Shown here in pieces: positions 27,919 to 38,571 of a stretch of 64,000 bases of DNA (positions are counted from its first letter, which is position 1; each line of letters begins with the position of its first letter). This DNA is from Streptomyces sp. PTY087I2 (GTDB lineage Bacteria; Actinomycetota; Actinomycetes; Streptomycetales; Streptomycetaceae), in contig NZ_LZRD01000014.1 of the NCBI RefSeq assembly GCF_001687325.1, positions 62,001-126,000 of the forward strand, given 5' to 3'. Both the position numbers and the translations under genes were made by a program. The notes below the pieces were generated by a model that was not told the DNA's origin, did no database searches, and saw nothing but the letters and a program-made list of their open reading frames with translations.

Positions 27919-28749
27919 TCAGTCCTTGGCGAGGACGAACGACGCTCGCTGGACCGGCTCGCCGGGGGCCTTCGCCTCCAGGAGGTACGTTCCCGGGCCC
28001 GCCTTCCCCGACGGCGGCGTCGCGCACCCGGGCGCGGACAGGGTGCGGTTCCAGGACACCGTGTGGATCACCGTCGCCCCCGCCGGCACCTTCAGGAACA
28101 GCGGGCCCGCCGAAGCCGGGCAGTCCTTCGAGGACCAGATCGGGTCGTCGTCCTCGCCCCCCGCCTCCGTCACCGTGAGCACCGCGTTCTTCGGCCCGAA
28201 GTCCGCCTTGCACGTGGTCGACGAGGTGTTCTTGGCGATCAGTTCGAACTTCGGCTTGTCGTCGGGGCCGTAACTGACCTTCGTCCGCAGGCTCAACTGC
28301 ACGGCCGCGGGCTTGCACTCGGGGAGCGGGGACCCCGCCGGGACCTGCTGGCCCGCGCTGCCGCCACCGCCCGAACCGGCCGAGCCCGCACCGGACGAGT
28401 CGCCAGAACCCGTATCCGTACCGCCTGTTGACGAGCCGTCGGACGAACCGCCCGAGGACTCACCCGAGCCGTCGGAGCCGCCCGAACCGCCCGAGGCGTC
28501 CTCGTCGTCCGACTCGTCGCGGCCGCCCGGCTGTTGGCTGATCGCGGGGCCGGAGCTGCCCGGGCCGGGGGTGATCGACTCGACCGGGGCGGAGCCGCCG
28601 GGCTTGGCGTCGTCCTTGCCGCCTCCACCGCCGCCGCCGGACGTCACCGCCCAGGCGATCAGCGCGGCGAGCAGCGCAACCAGAAGTCCCGCTACCGCCC
28701 TTCGTCGCCAGTAGATGCTGGAGGGAAGCGGACCGACCGGATTGCGCAT
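27919..28749 (-). CDS. membrane-anchored extracytoplasmic protein with Ser/Gly linker
   Basis: I choose the ATG at 28749 (MRNPVGPLPSSIYWRRRA); a start 17 codons earlier exists. The product (~276 residues) has one N-terminal transmembrane helix (AVAGLLVALLAALIAWAV), a long Gly/Ser/Asp-rich linker (about 45-135) and a C-terminal beta-rich domain with four Cys (ECKP, TCKADFGP, DCPA, GCATPP) likely forming disulphides outside the cell. It is convergent with disA across the repeat cluster. Function unknown. Confidence 0.75.
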   Translation of the reverse strand: MRNPVGPLPSSIYWRRRAVAGLLVALLAALIAWAVTSGGGGGGGKDDAKPGGSAPVESITPGPGSSGPAISQQPGGRDESDDEDASGGSGGSDGSGESSGGSSDGSSTGGTDTGSGDSSGAGSAGSGGGGSAGQQVPAGSPLPECKPAAVQLSLRTKVSYGPDDKPKFELIAKNTSSTTCKADFGPKNAVLTVTEAGGEDDDPIWSSKDCPASAGPLFLKVPAGATVIHTVSWNRTLSAPGCATPPSGKAGPGTYLLEAKAPGEPVQRASFVLAKD

Positions 28750-28969
28750 AGATCCCACGGGCGGAACTCTACGAGAGATCCGGACCGAGTCCGGCCCCAC
28801 CCGCCGCTCCGCTCACAAGTTTTGCCGATCATCATCATGGGAAGAGGGCCGCGACCGGGTCACAGGGGACAGAACGGGTGGCGTTGTCACCCCCTGGGCC
28901 CGCCGCGCGGGCCGACACCCCCGCGCGCGTGACACCCGCCCCGCCTTCCGTGCCAGGATCGTCAGTGCC

Positions 28970-29884
28970 ATGACTGCCATGACTTCCCCCTCACCCCAGA
29001 CGCCCCCCGCCGCCGCCTCCCTCCACACCCCCGTCATCGGGTGGTTCGAGCAGCACGCCCGCGATCTGCCCTGGCGCCGCCCCGAAGCGGGCGCCTGGGG
29101 CGTGATGGTCAGCGAGTTCATGCTCCAGCAGACCCCGGTGAGCCGGGTCCTCCCGGTGTACGAACAGTGGCTCGCCCGCTGGCCCCGCCCCGCCGACCTG
29201 GCCGCCGAGGCGCCCGGTGAGGCGGTCCGGGCCTGGGGCCGGCTCGGCTACCCGCGCCGCGCGCTGCGGCTGCACGGGGCCGCGCAGGCGATAACGGAAC
29301 GGCACGGCGGTGACGTACCGAGCGAGCACGCCCAGCTGCTGGCGCTGCCCGGGATCGGCGAGTACACGGCGGCGGCCGTGGCCTCGTTCGCGTACGGACA
29401 GCGGCACGCGGTGCTCGACACGAACGTCCGCCGGGTGTTCGCCCGCGCCGCGACCGGGGTCCAGTACCCGCCGAACGCGACGACGGCCGCCGAACGCAAG
29501 CTCGCCCGGGCGCTGCTCCCCGACGAGGACGAGCGGGCGGCGAAGTGGGCGGCGGCCACGATGGAGCTGGGCGCCCTCGTGTGCACCGCGCGCAACGAGG
29601 ACTGCGACCGGTGCCCGATCGCCTCGCGGTGTGCCTGGCGGCTGGCCGGGAAGCCCGCGCACGAAGGCCCGCCGCGCAAGGGACAGACGTACGCCGGTAC
29701 CGACCGCCAGGTGCGCGGCCGGCTGCTGGCGGTGTTGCGGGACGCGGTCAACCCCGTACCGCAGGCCGCCCTGGACGCGGTGTGGGAGGAGCCGGTGCAG
29801 CGGGCCCGGGCGCTGGACGGGCTGGTCGCGGACGGGCTCGTCGAGCCGCTGGCCGACGGGCGGTACCGGCTGCCGCTGACCTGA
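28970..29884 (+). CDS. mutY: A/G-specific adenine DNA glycosylase
   Basis: 304 residues from the ATG at 28970 (a second Met follows at 28979). CAGGAT ten nt upstream may be a -10 box of a near-leaderless transcript. HhH-GPD features are clear: the catalytic Glu in VSEFMLQQT, hairpin LPGIGEYTAAA, Asp in VLDTNVRRV, and a [4Fe-4S] loop Cys205-X6-Cys212-X2-Cys215-X5-Cys221. It removes A mispaired with 8-oxoG. The C-terminal recognition domain is shorter than in E. coli MutY, as usual in actinobacteria. Confidence 0.95.
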   Translation: MTAMTSPSPQTPPAAASLHTPVIGWFEQHARDLPWRRPEAGAWGVMVSEFMLQQTPVSRVLPVYEQWLARWPRPADLAAEAPGEAVRAWGRLGYPRRALRLHGAAQAITERHGGDVPSEHAQLLALPGIGEYTAAAVASFAYGQRHAVLDTNVRRVFARAATGVQYPPNATTAAERKLARALLPDEDERAAKWAAATMELGALVCTARNEDCDRCPIASRCAWRLAGKPAHEGPPRKGQTYAGTDRQVRGRLLAVLRDAVNPVPQAALDAVWEEPVQRARALDGLVADGLVEPLADGRYRLPLT

Positions 29885-30043
29885 TCCCGCCGCCGTCCCC
29901 GGGCCCCGGCCCCGCACTGTTACACAACCGATGGGCAGCCGTGCACCGGCCTACGGCTGCTCCGCACATCGCCGTGACAACGCCTCCGTAGCGTCTGGGA
30001 CAGCAGTGACCACGGGGATTGATCGGGGACGGAGGCGGTTGTC

Positions 30044-30715
30044 ATGGCGCAGGGCGAGGTGCTCGCGTTCGAGGACTACGTACGCACACGGCAGGACGCG
30101 CTGCTGCGCAGCGCACGCCGCCTGGTCCCCGACCCCGTCGACGCCCAGGACCTGCTCCAGACCGCCCTGGTGCGCACGTACGGCCGCTGGGACGGCATCG
30201 CGGACAAGTCCCTGGCCGACGCCTATCTGCGCCGCGTCATGATCAACACCCGTACGGAGTGGTGGCGGGCGCGCAAGCTCGAAGAGGTCCCGACCGAGCA
30301 GCTGCCCGACGCGAGCGTCGACGACGGCAGCGAGCAGCGCGCCGACCGCGCCCTGCTGATGGACATCCTCGGGATTCTGGCTCCGAAGCAGCGCAGCGTC
30401 GTCGTGCTGCGACACTGGGAGCAGATGAGCACGGAGGAGACGGCCGCGGCGCTCGGCATGTCGGCCGGTACGGTCAAGAGCACGCTGCACCGGGCCCTGG
30501 CGCGGCTGCGCCAGGAGCTGGAGAGCCGCGAGCTGGACAGCCGCGAGGCGGTCGCCCGGGAGCACCGGGGCCACCGGGGCGTGGCGCCGGCCGCCTCCGC
30601 CCGTGTCCCCGCCCAGCGGTCGCCGCTCACGTCGGTGCCGGGGGCGAAGGCACACACACCGGCGCAGCGCAACGGGCGTCACGACGAGCGGGGGATGGAG
30701 CGGTGCGCGGCCTGA
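30044..30715 (+). CDS. sigE: ECF sigma factor SigE
   Basis: 223 residues. Regions 2 and 4 (FEDYVRTRQDALLRSARRLVPDPVDAQDLLQTALVRTYGRW; APKQRSVVVLRHWEQMSTEETAAALGMSAGTVKSTLHRALARLR) match the Streptomyces cell-envelope-stress sigma factor. The following cseA, cseB and cseC genes confirm identity. SigE directs wall-repair genes and is controlled transcriptionally by CseBC rather than by an anti-sigma factor. The S. coelicolor protein is, as I recall, about 176 residues; here the region between ELESRELDSRE and the terminal ERCAA contains about 45 extra, Ala/His/Arg-rich residues. Confidence 0.95.
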   Translation: MAQGEVLAFEDYVRTRQDALLRSARRLVPDPVDAQDLLQTALVRTYGRWDGIADKSLADAYLRRVMINTRTEWWRARKLEEVPTEQLPDASVDDGSEQRADRALLMDILGILAPKQRSVVVLRHWEQMSTEETAAALGMSAGTVKSTLHRALARLRQELESRELDSREAVAREHRGHRGVAPAASARVPAQRSPLTSVPGAKAHTPAQRNGRHDERGMERCAA

Positions 30716-31467
30716 GTGGCAGCAGCGGTGGGGGTGGCGGCCTCGGGGACGGCGACGGGCCGGGGAGACCGGTCCGGAGCCGGAGATTCCGGGGCGGTAC
30801 GGCGGCGAGTGGCACGGCCTTGGCCGGACTCGTCGCCTTCGGGCTGTTCGGCGTCGGCTGCTCCTCGGGCGGCACCGGCACCCGCGACGAGGGTCCCGCC
30901 GGCAGTCAGCCGATCGCCCAGATCACCCCGCGGCCCAGCCCGTCCGGCACGACCCCGCCCGTGCGGCGCGTCGACGCCGTACGGCTGCTGAAGAGCGACC
31001 CCAAGGTGGGCGAGCGGGTCCGGGAGGGGCTCAGGCCCTGCGCGGGCAAGGCCTACCCGATCGACACGTCGTACGGGTCGATGACCGGCGGCCGGACCGC
31101 CGACGTGGTGGTCAACGTGATGAGCTGCGCCGACTCGGTGAGCGTCGGGACGTATGTGTACCGGGCGGACGACGACGGCTCGTACAAGAACGTCTTCACG
31201 GCCGAGGTCCCCGCCGTCTACGGGACGATCGACCGGGGCGATCTGGTGGTGACGACCCAGGTCTACGGTTCGAAGGATCCGCTGGCGTCCCCGTCCGGCT
31301 CGGAGGTGGTCACCTACCGTTGGGCGAGCGACCGCTTCACCGAGCACGACCGGGTGCACAACGACTTCAGCCGGGCCGTCGAGGGCTCGGACGGCGAGCT
31401 GCCCGTACAGGCGGAACCGCTGGAGACGGATCCGGCCGACGAACCGGCGCGGCCGGACAGGAACTGA
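30703..31467 (+). CDS. cseA: lipoprotein CseA
   Basis: The GTG at 30703 overlaps the sigE stop by 13 nt, with GGGGGATGGAG upstream; 254 residues. A basic N-terminus and hydrophobic stretch end in GLFGVGCSS, a lipobox-like cleavage site (Gly instead of Leu/Val at -3). In S. coelicolor CseA is an extracytoplasmic lipoprotein that dampens sigE expression, probably by acting on CseC. The start could be a few codons further in. Confidence 0.88.
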   Translation: MRGLSGSSGGGGGLGDGDGPGRPVRSRRFRGGTAASGTALAGLVAFGLFGVGCSSGGTGTRDEGPAGSQPIAQITPRPSPSGTTPPVRRVDAVRLLKSDPKVGERVREGLRPCAGKAYPIDTSYGSMTGGRTADVVVNVMSCADSVSVGTYVYRADDDGSYKNVFTAEVPAVYGTIDRGDLVVTTQVYGSKDPLASPSGSEVVTYRWASDRFTEHDRVHNDFSRAVEGSDGELPVQAEPLETDPADEPARPDRN

Positions 31468-31548
31468 CACCGGCAGGAATCCGGCACCGGACGGGAACGA
31501 CGCCGCGCCGGTGGAACCGGGCGGGAACGGAAAGCGAGACGCAGCCCC

Positions 31549-32262
31549 ATGGCCGAGACCCACGTCCTCTTCGTCGAGGACGACGACGTGATCCGCGAGG
31601 CCACCCAGCTCGCCCTGGAGCGGGTCGGCTTCACGGTCACCGCGATGCCCGACGGGCTCTCCGGTCTGGAGGCGTTCCGCGCCGACCGGCCGGACATCGC
31701 CCTGCTCGACGTGATGGTGCCGGGCCTGGACGGGGTGAGCCTGTGCCGCCGCATCCGGGACGAGTCGACCGTACCGGTGATCATGCTCTCCGCGCGGGCC
31801 GACTCGATCGACGTGGTGCTCGGCCTGGAGGCCGGAGCCGACGACTACGTGACCAAGCCCTTCGACGGGGCGGTCCTGGTCGCCCGCATCCGGGCGGTGC
31901 TGCGCCGCTTCGGCCACGCGGCCGGACCGGACGGCGCGCATCCGGGCGGTACGGAGACGGCGGACGAGGCGCTCGGCGGGGTGCTGGTCTTCGGCGATCT
32001 GGAGGTCGACACGGACGGCATGGAGGTGCGGCGCGCCGGTGAGCAGGTGGCGCTGACGCCCACCGAGATGCGGCTGCTGCTGGAGTTCTCGTCCGCGCCG
32101 GGCACGGTCCTGTCCCGCGACCGGCTCCTGGAGCGGGTCTGGGACTACGGCTGGGGCGGGGACACCCGGGTCGTGGACGTCCATGTCCAGCGGCTGCGCA
32201 CCAAGATCGGCCAGGACCGGATCGACACGGTCCGCGGCTTCGGCTACAAGCTGCGCGGATGA
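31549..32262 (+). CDS. cseB: response regulator CseB
   Basis: 237-residue OmpR/PhoB-family regulator: receiver domain with acidic pocket (EDDD) and phospho-acceptor Asp54 in LLDVMVPG, then a winged helix (LTPTEMRLLLEFSSAPGTVLSRDRLLERVW, TKIGQDRIDTVRGFGYKLRG). It activates the sigE promoter when phosphorylated by CseC during wall damage. Located between cseA and cseC in the standard order. Confidence 0.95.
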   Translation: MAETHVLFVEDDDVIREATQLALERVGFTVTAMPDGLSGLEAFRADRPDIALLDVMVPGLDGVSLCRRIRDESTVPVIMLSARADSIDVVLGLEAGADDYVTKPFDGAVLVARIRAVLRRFGHAAGPDGAHPGGTETADEALGGVLVFGDLEVDTDGMEVRRAGEQVALTPTEMRLLLEFSSAPGTVLSRDRLLERVWDYGWGGDTRVVDVHVQRLRTKIGQDRIDTVRGFGYKLRG

Positions 32263-32347
32263 GGCGGGCGCAGCCGATGAGACGGGCGCAGCGGGTGAAG
32301 CGGGCAGGGGTGGGGCGGGCACGGGTGGAGCGGCCGGTGGTGGGTCC
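32263..32347 (+). repeat. GC-rich tandem repeat at the cseB-cseC junction
   Basis: GATGAGGCGGGCGCAGCC then GATGAGACGGGCGCAGCG then a degenerate GGTGAAGCGGG form imperfect ~18-bp repeats. The cseC frame is open through them, encoding Gly/Ala/Glu-rich residues, but no good start with a Shine-Dalgarno precedes the ATG at 32348. Confidence 0.7.
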
Positions 32348-33685
32348 ATGAAGCGGCTGGCCCTGCGGACCGGTGTCCGCTGGAAGATCAGCATCGCCAT
32401 CGCGGCGGTCGGCGCGCTCATCGCGGTGGCGCTGAGCCTCGTGGTGCACAACGCGGCCCGCGTCTCGATGATCGAGAACGCCCGCGAGGTGCAGCTGGAG
32501 CGGCTGCTGGGCGCCCAGCGCTTCTACGAGGCGACGAGCATGCAGAAGGGCGGCCCGAAGTTCGGGGCGAAGCTCAACGACCCGGCGATCCCGCAGAGCC
32601 TGCGCGACGAGGTCCGCAAGAACCGCCGGGCCACCCATGTCGAGCAGGGCGCCGACGGGGCCCCCGAGGTCTGGGCGGCGGTGCCGCTGGCGGGCGGCAA
32701 CGTGCTGTCGCTGCACACCCGGTTCGCGGACCGCTCCGCCACGATCATGAACGATCTGGACCGGGCCCTGATCATCGGCTCGGTCTCGGTGGTCTTCGGC
32801 GGCTGCGCGCTCGGGGTGCTCATCGGCGGCCAGCTCTCGCGCCGGCTGCGGAAGGCGGCGGCCGCGGCGGGCCGGGTCGCCCAGGGGCAGACGGACGTAC
32901 GGGTCAGGGAGGCCGTCGGCGGGGTCGTCCGCGACGAGACGGACGAGCTGGCGCGGGCGGTCGACGCGCTGACCGACGCGCTGAACGAGCGGATCGAGGC
33001 GGAGCGCCGGGTCACCGCGGACATCGCCCATGAGCTGCGTACCCCGGTGACCGGGCTGCTCACGGCGGCCGAGCTGCTGCCGCCGGGCCGCCCCACCGAG
33101 CTGGTACGGGACCGGGCCCAGGCGATGCGGACGCTGGTCGAGGACGTCCTTGAGGTGGCCCGCCTGGACAGCGCTTCGGAGCGGGCGGAGCTTCAGGAGC
33201 TGCCGCTCGGGGAGTTCGTCAGCCGGCGGATCGGGCTGCTGGACCCCGATGTGACCGTGCGGGTGATCCATGAGTCGTGGGTCTCCACCGATCCGCGCCG
33301 GCTGGAGCGCATCCTCGGCAATCTCCTGGGGAACGCCGCCAAGCACGGCTCCACCCCGGTGGAGGTCTCGGTCGAGGGCCGGGTGGTCCGGGTCCGCGAC
33401 CACGGTCCGGGGTTCCCGGAGGAGCTGCTGCGGGACGGGCCGAGCCGGTTCCGTACCGGAAGCATGGACCGGGCCGGGCACGGGCACGGTCTTGGTCTGA
33501 CGATCGCGGCGGGCCAGGCGCGGGTGCTCGGGGCCCGGCTGACGTTCCGGAACGCGGCGCCCTCGGGTGCGGCAGAGGGCACGGGCGGGGCGATCGCGGT
33601 GCTGTGGCTGCCGGAGCACGCGCCGACGGTGACGGGGAGCTTTCCGGTGCTGCGGATGGCGGACCAGCGGCAGCCGTCGGACTGA
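32348..33685 (+). CDS. cseC: sensor histidine kinase CseC
   Basis: 445 residues. Two membrane helices (about 12-32 and 137-160) flank an exported sensor loop; HAMP follows (RRLRKAAAAAGRVAQGQTDVRV), then HisKA with His228 in DIAHELRTPV and an HATPase domain (NLLGNAAKHG, DHGPGFP, GHGLGLTIA). It detects cell-envelope damage and phosphorylates CseB. The ATG at 32348 is preceded by GGTGG and gives the usual short cytoplasmic N-terminus. Confidence 0.94.
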   Translation: MKRLALRTGVRWKISIAIAAVGALIAVALSLVVHNAARVSMIENAREVQLERLLGAQRFYEATSMQKGGPKFGAKLNDPAIPQSLRDEVRKNRRATHVEQGADGAPEVWAAVPLAGGNVLSLHTRFADRSATIMNDLDRALIIGSVSVVFGGCALGVLIGGQLSRRLRKAAAAAGRVAQGQTDVRVREAVGGVVRDETDELARAVDALTDALNERIEAERRVTADIAHELRTPVTGLLTAAELLPPGRPTELVRDRAQAMRTLVEDVLEVARLDSASERAELQELPLGEFVSRRIGLLDPDVTVRVIHESWVSTDPRRLERILGNLLGNAAKHGSTPVEVSVEGRVVRVRDHGPGFPEELLRDGPSRFRTGSMDRAGHGHGLGLTIAAGQARVLGARLTFRNAAPSGAAEGTGGAIAVLWLPEHAPTVTGSFPVLRMADQRQPSD

Positions 33686-33714
33686 GCGGCACGGCTCCCG
33701 GGTCCTCGGGAACG

Positions 33715-33768
33715 CCGACGGCGACCCCGAGGAGTGAGCCGTGAGGCTGTCCTCGACGTCGCCGTCGG
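33715..33768 (+). terminator. long hairpin after cseC
   Basis: CCGACGGCGAC pairs with GTCGCCGTCGG, and the interior forms further pairs (CGAGGA with TCCTCG, AGCC with GGCT around GTGA). It probably ends the sigE-cseABC transcript. The rest of the 239-bp gap to 33924 shows no gene. Confidence 0.6.
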
Positions 33769-33924
33769 TCGGGTGACCCGGGCGCACGCCCCGGGTACCG
33801 GGGTGTAACGGGTCCACTGAACGCTCTTCGGTTGTGCTGCGCGGCCGGCCGGGTGGCGGGGCTCGGCTGACGCCGGGCGCTTACGGCTGTCCGGTCCGGG
33901 GCCGCGCGGTTACGCCGCGCCGGA

Positions 33925-34638
33925 TCAGATGGAGACGTGCACCGAGCGGAGGAACGCGGCCGGGTTCAGCGCCGAGCCGTAGTTCGGGGTGGTGCGGATC
34001 TCGAAGTGCAGGTGCGGGCCGCTGGAGTTGCCGGTGTTGCCGGACAGGGCGATCTTCTGGCCCGTCTTGACCTTCTGGCCGATCTTGACGTTGACCTTCG
34101 ACAGGTGCGCGTACTGCGAGTACTTGCCGTTGGAGTGCTTGATCACGATGGCGTTGCCGTACGCGGGGCCGTCACCGGCGCCGTTCGGGCCGGCCTTCAC
34201 GACGGTGCCGGTGTGGACGGCCGAGACCGGGGTGCCGATCGGCACGGCGAAGTCCTGGCCGGAGTGCTTGGCGGCCCAGCGGGCGCCGCCGGTGCCGTAG
34301 CTGGCGGTCAGCGTGTACTTCTTGACCGGGGTCTTCCAGGAGGCGGCGTTCTTCTTCGCGGCCTTCTTCTTGTCCTCGGCCTTCTTCTTGGCGTCGGACG
34401 CCTTCTTCGCGGTGGCCTTCTTGGCCGCGTCCGCGGCCTTGGCCTGCGAGGCCGCCTGCTGGGCGACCGAGTCGGCCGTGGTGGCCGCGGCAAGGGGGGC
34501 AGCGGCGGTGGAGCCGCTGGAGGCGAACGCCGTTCCGGCACTCAGCACCACGGACGCCCCCAGGCCGGCGGCCAGGACGGCGCCACGGACGCGGAAGGCG
34601 GACGGGCGGATGGTGTGCTGGTTCGTTGCGCGCTTCAT
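33925..34638 (-). CDS. secreted M23-family (LytM-type) endopeptidase
   Basis: 237 residues. A signal peptide (MKRATNQHTIRPSAFRVRG basic region, then VLAAGLGASVVLSAGTAFAS) is followed by a Lys/Ala-rich coiled or basic stretch (about 55-100) and an M23 domain with metal-ligand motifs HSGQDFAVPIG and HLHFEI, and intermediate HSNGKYSQYAHLS. It should cut peptidoglycan cross-bridges during growth or germination. A possible promoter (TTGAGC, 17-nt spacer, TTACCA) lies in the minus-strand leader near 34690-34720. Confidence 0.92.
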   Translation of the reverse strand: MKRATNQHTIRPSAFRVRGAVLAAGLGASVVLSAGTAFASSGSTAAAPLAAATTADSVAQQAASQAKAADAAKKATAKKASDAKKKAEDKKKAAKKNAASWKTPVKKYTLTASYGTGGARWAAKHSGQDFAVPIGTPVSAVHTGTVVKAGPNGAGDGPAYGNAIVIKHSNGKYSQYAHLSKVNVKIGQKVKTGQKIALSGNTGNSSGPHLHFEIRTTPNYGSALNPAAFLRSVHVSI

Positions 34639-35008
34639 ACGAGGAAGTCCTCCGAAGGTGAGTGGACCCGGCGTGCTGTCCGGGCTTGCTCAACCTTGGT
34701 AACCCGCACCCCGGCCGATGCTCAAACACCCCATCTACGAAGAAAAGCCGTAGAGAGGGTGGGGGGAATTGACCGAGGTTGTCCCTCCGTGAGGGGTCGG
34801 CGCGGTCGACGAAATCCCTCGCGCGAAAGGCGTTTAACGCCTGTTCCATGGGCCCTTTTCCGGACATGGCACCGCGAAACGGCCGTATCGCCCAGAACCT
34901 CGGAAGGGCCTGGCGACGCCGGGCCGAAGGTCCCGCGGCCGATCACGGCCCCTTCTACGGTGCCGGGTAGTAGGCCTGTTTCGGCCTGTGCGCCTTGTCA
35001 CCGCCGGT
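34639..35008. other. gene-free region upstream of the M23 peptidase gene
   Basis: About 370 bp with no supported gene. It contains the M23 leader and a perfect 13-bp palindrome GGCGTTTAACGCC at 34829-34841. I looked for the conserved blocks of the c-di-AMP (ydaO) riboswitch that precedes some Streptomyces wall hydrolase genes and did not find them. Confidence 0.6.
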
Positions 35009-35061
35009 GGGACCTAAGTCCTTCCGATTCGGGACCTTCGGCCCGCTACTTCACTACGCTG
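35009..35061 (+). promoter_or_regulatory. tandem DosR/DevR-box-like palindromes with downstream -10
   Basis: GGGACCTAAGTCCT (35009-35022) and GGGACCTTCGGCCC (35031-35044) are spaced 22 bp start-to-start, two helical turns. They resemble the GGGAC-N4-GTCCC core bound by mycobacterial DosR/DevR and its Streptomyces relatives. TACGCT about 10 bp further on is a possible -10 for a plus-strand transcript entering the degraded gene at 35096. Confidence 0.5.
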
Positions 35062-35095
35062 ACGGGAAAGCGGCACCGCGCTCCGGGGGACCCCA

Positions 35096-35870
35096 ATGAC
35101 GGCCGATTCACCCCTGACCCCGCGCGACGCCGTGACGGGCGAGGCGTGGGAGATCGGGACGGAGGGCGACGGGTCGACGGCGGGGTTCGGTGGCGGTCCT
35201 GGTGACGGCGCGAGGCCTGACGGCTCCACGGCGGGCTTCGACGGTGGAGCCGGGCAGCGGTGACCGTGGCACCGTCGAGCAGGTGCGCCCGGTCCCGCCG
35301 GTGCGGTCCGGCGTGATCGACACCCGCCAGGCGACACCCGGCTGCGAGATCACCGGCTTCCCGCGCGTCCAGCGGTACGGCCCCGACCGGCGGCTGGAGG
35401 CGGACCGGTACACGGCGACGGTCCCACCCGTGGCGGGCCGGCTCCGCGACCTGCTGGTCTGCGAACTGGACGGCCCGCCGCCCGCCCCGGGTGCTGCTCC
35501 GCGGCGACGCGGGCGCGGACAAGACGACGCTGCTGTGGTGGCTGGCCGCGCACGCCTCGGCCCGCACCTTGAGCGACGCGCTGGCCCCGCTGAACGACCT
35601 GGTCCCCTTTGTGGTGCCCCTGCGCACACTGCGGGCCCGCGGCATGGCGTTCCCGGGCCCGGCGGAGCTGTCCGGTGCGGCGGGGCCGGTGGTTGATACG
35701 GCCCCGGAGGGCTGGGCGGGCCGGGTCCTGGAGTCGGGCCGGGCACTCCTGCCGGCGGCGGGGCACTGCGGACGGCGGGAGCTGGCCGCGCTGGTGAGCG
35801 GGCTACTGGACGCGGGGCAACAGCTCGGGGCGGGGACGGTCGGGCGCACCGATCTCCATAGGCTCGCCGA
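35096..35870 (+). pseudogene. degraded NACHT-type NTPase gene
   Basis: Fragments of one protein appear in successive frames. An ATG frame (35096-35263) is followed by a second frame encoding GVIDTRQATPGCEITGFPRV up to about 35485, then a third from 35491 encoding VLLRGDAGADKTTLLWWLAAHAS and APLNDLVPFVVPLRTLR. The last part matches the P-loop region of Streptomyces NACHT NTPases, but the Walker A reads GDAGADKT, with Asp replacing Gly, and homology stops before the expected Walker B (VDGLDE). Frameshift, P-loop mutation and truncation indicate a relic. Whether the first frame belongs to the same gene is uncertain. Confidence 0.7.
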
Positions 35871-35908
35871 ACCTCCGTCACCTGCCGAGACTGCGAGTCC
35901 GCGGGCCC

Positions 35909-35949
35909 GGTTCCCTCCGTCGAGCACCTCACGCTCGACGGAGGGAACC
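35909..35949. terminator. perfect 17-bp hairpin
   Basis: GGTTCCCTCCGTCGAGC, loop ACCTCAC, then the exact reverse complement. It lies between the NACHT relic and clpC and can stop transcripts in either direction. Confidence 0.75.
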
Positions 35950-35965
35950 GTGCAGGACGCCGAAA

Positions 35966-36012
35966 AGGGGCTGCCCCGGACCGGTACGGATACCGGTTCC
36001 GGGGCAGCCCCT
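35966..36012 (-). terminator. clpC terminator hairpin
   Basis: AGGGGCTGCCCCGG-ACCGGTA pairs with TACCGGTTCCGGGGCAGCCCCT with one bulged base. About 30 bp beyond the clpC stop on the minus strand. Confidence 0.7.
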
Positions 36013-36042
36013 CAGCTGTGCGCCACGTGCGCTACCTGCGCG

Positions 36043-38571
<2,529 letters not shown>

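Noticed and set aside
29970..30000. SigE-type promoter (GACAAC and CGTCT) before sigE
   Set aside because: The two elements are only about 10 bp apart, too close for ECF -35 and -10 boxes.
34639..34900. c-di-AMP (ydaO-type) riboswitch in front of the M23 peptidase gene
   Set aside because: Expected from disA in the window and from other Streptomyces hydrolases, but the conserved blocks are not present in the leader.
34779..34970. 63-residue plus-strand ORF near the M23 gene
   Set aside because: No Shine-Dalgarno, no recognised similarity and high Arg content; probably chance.
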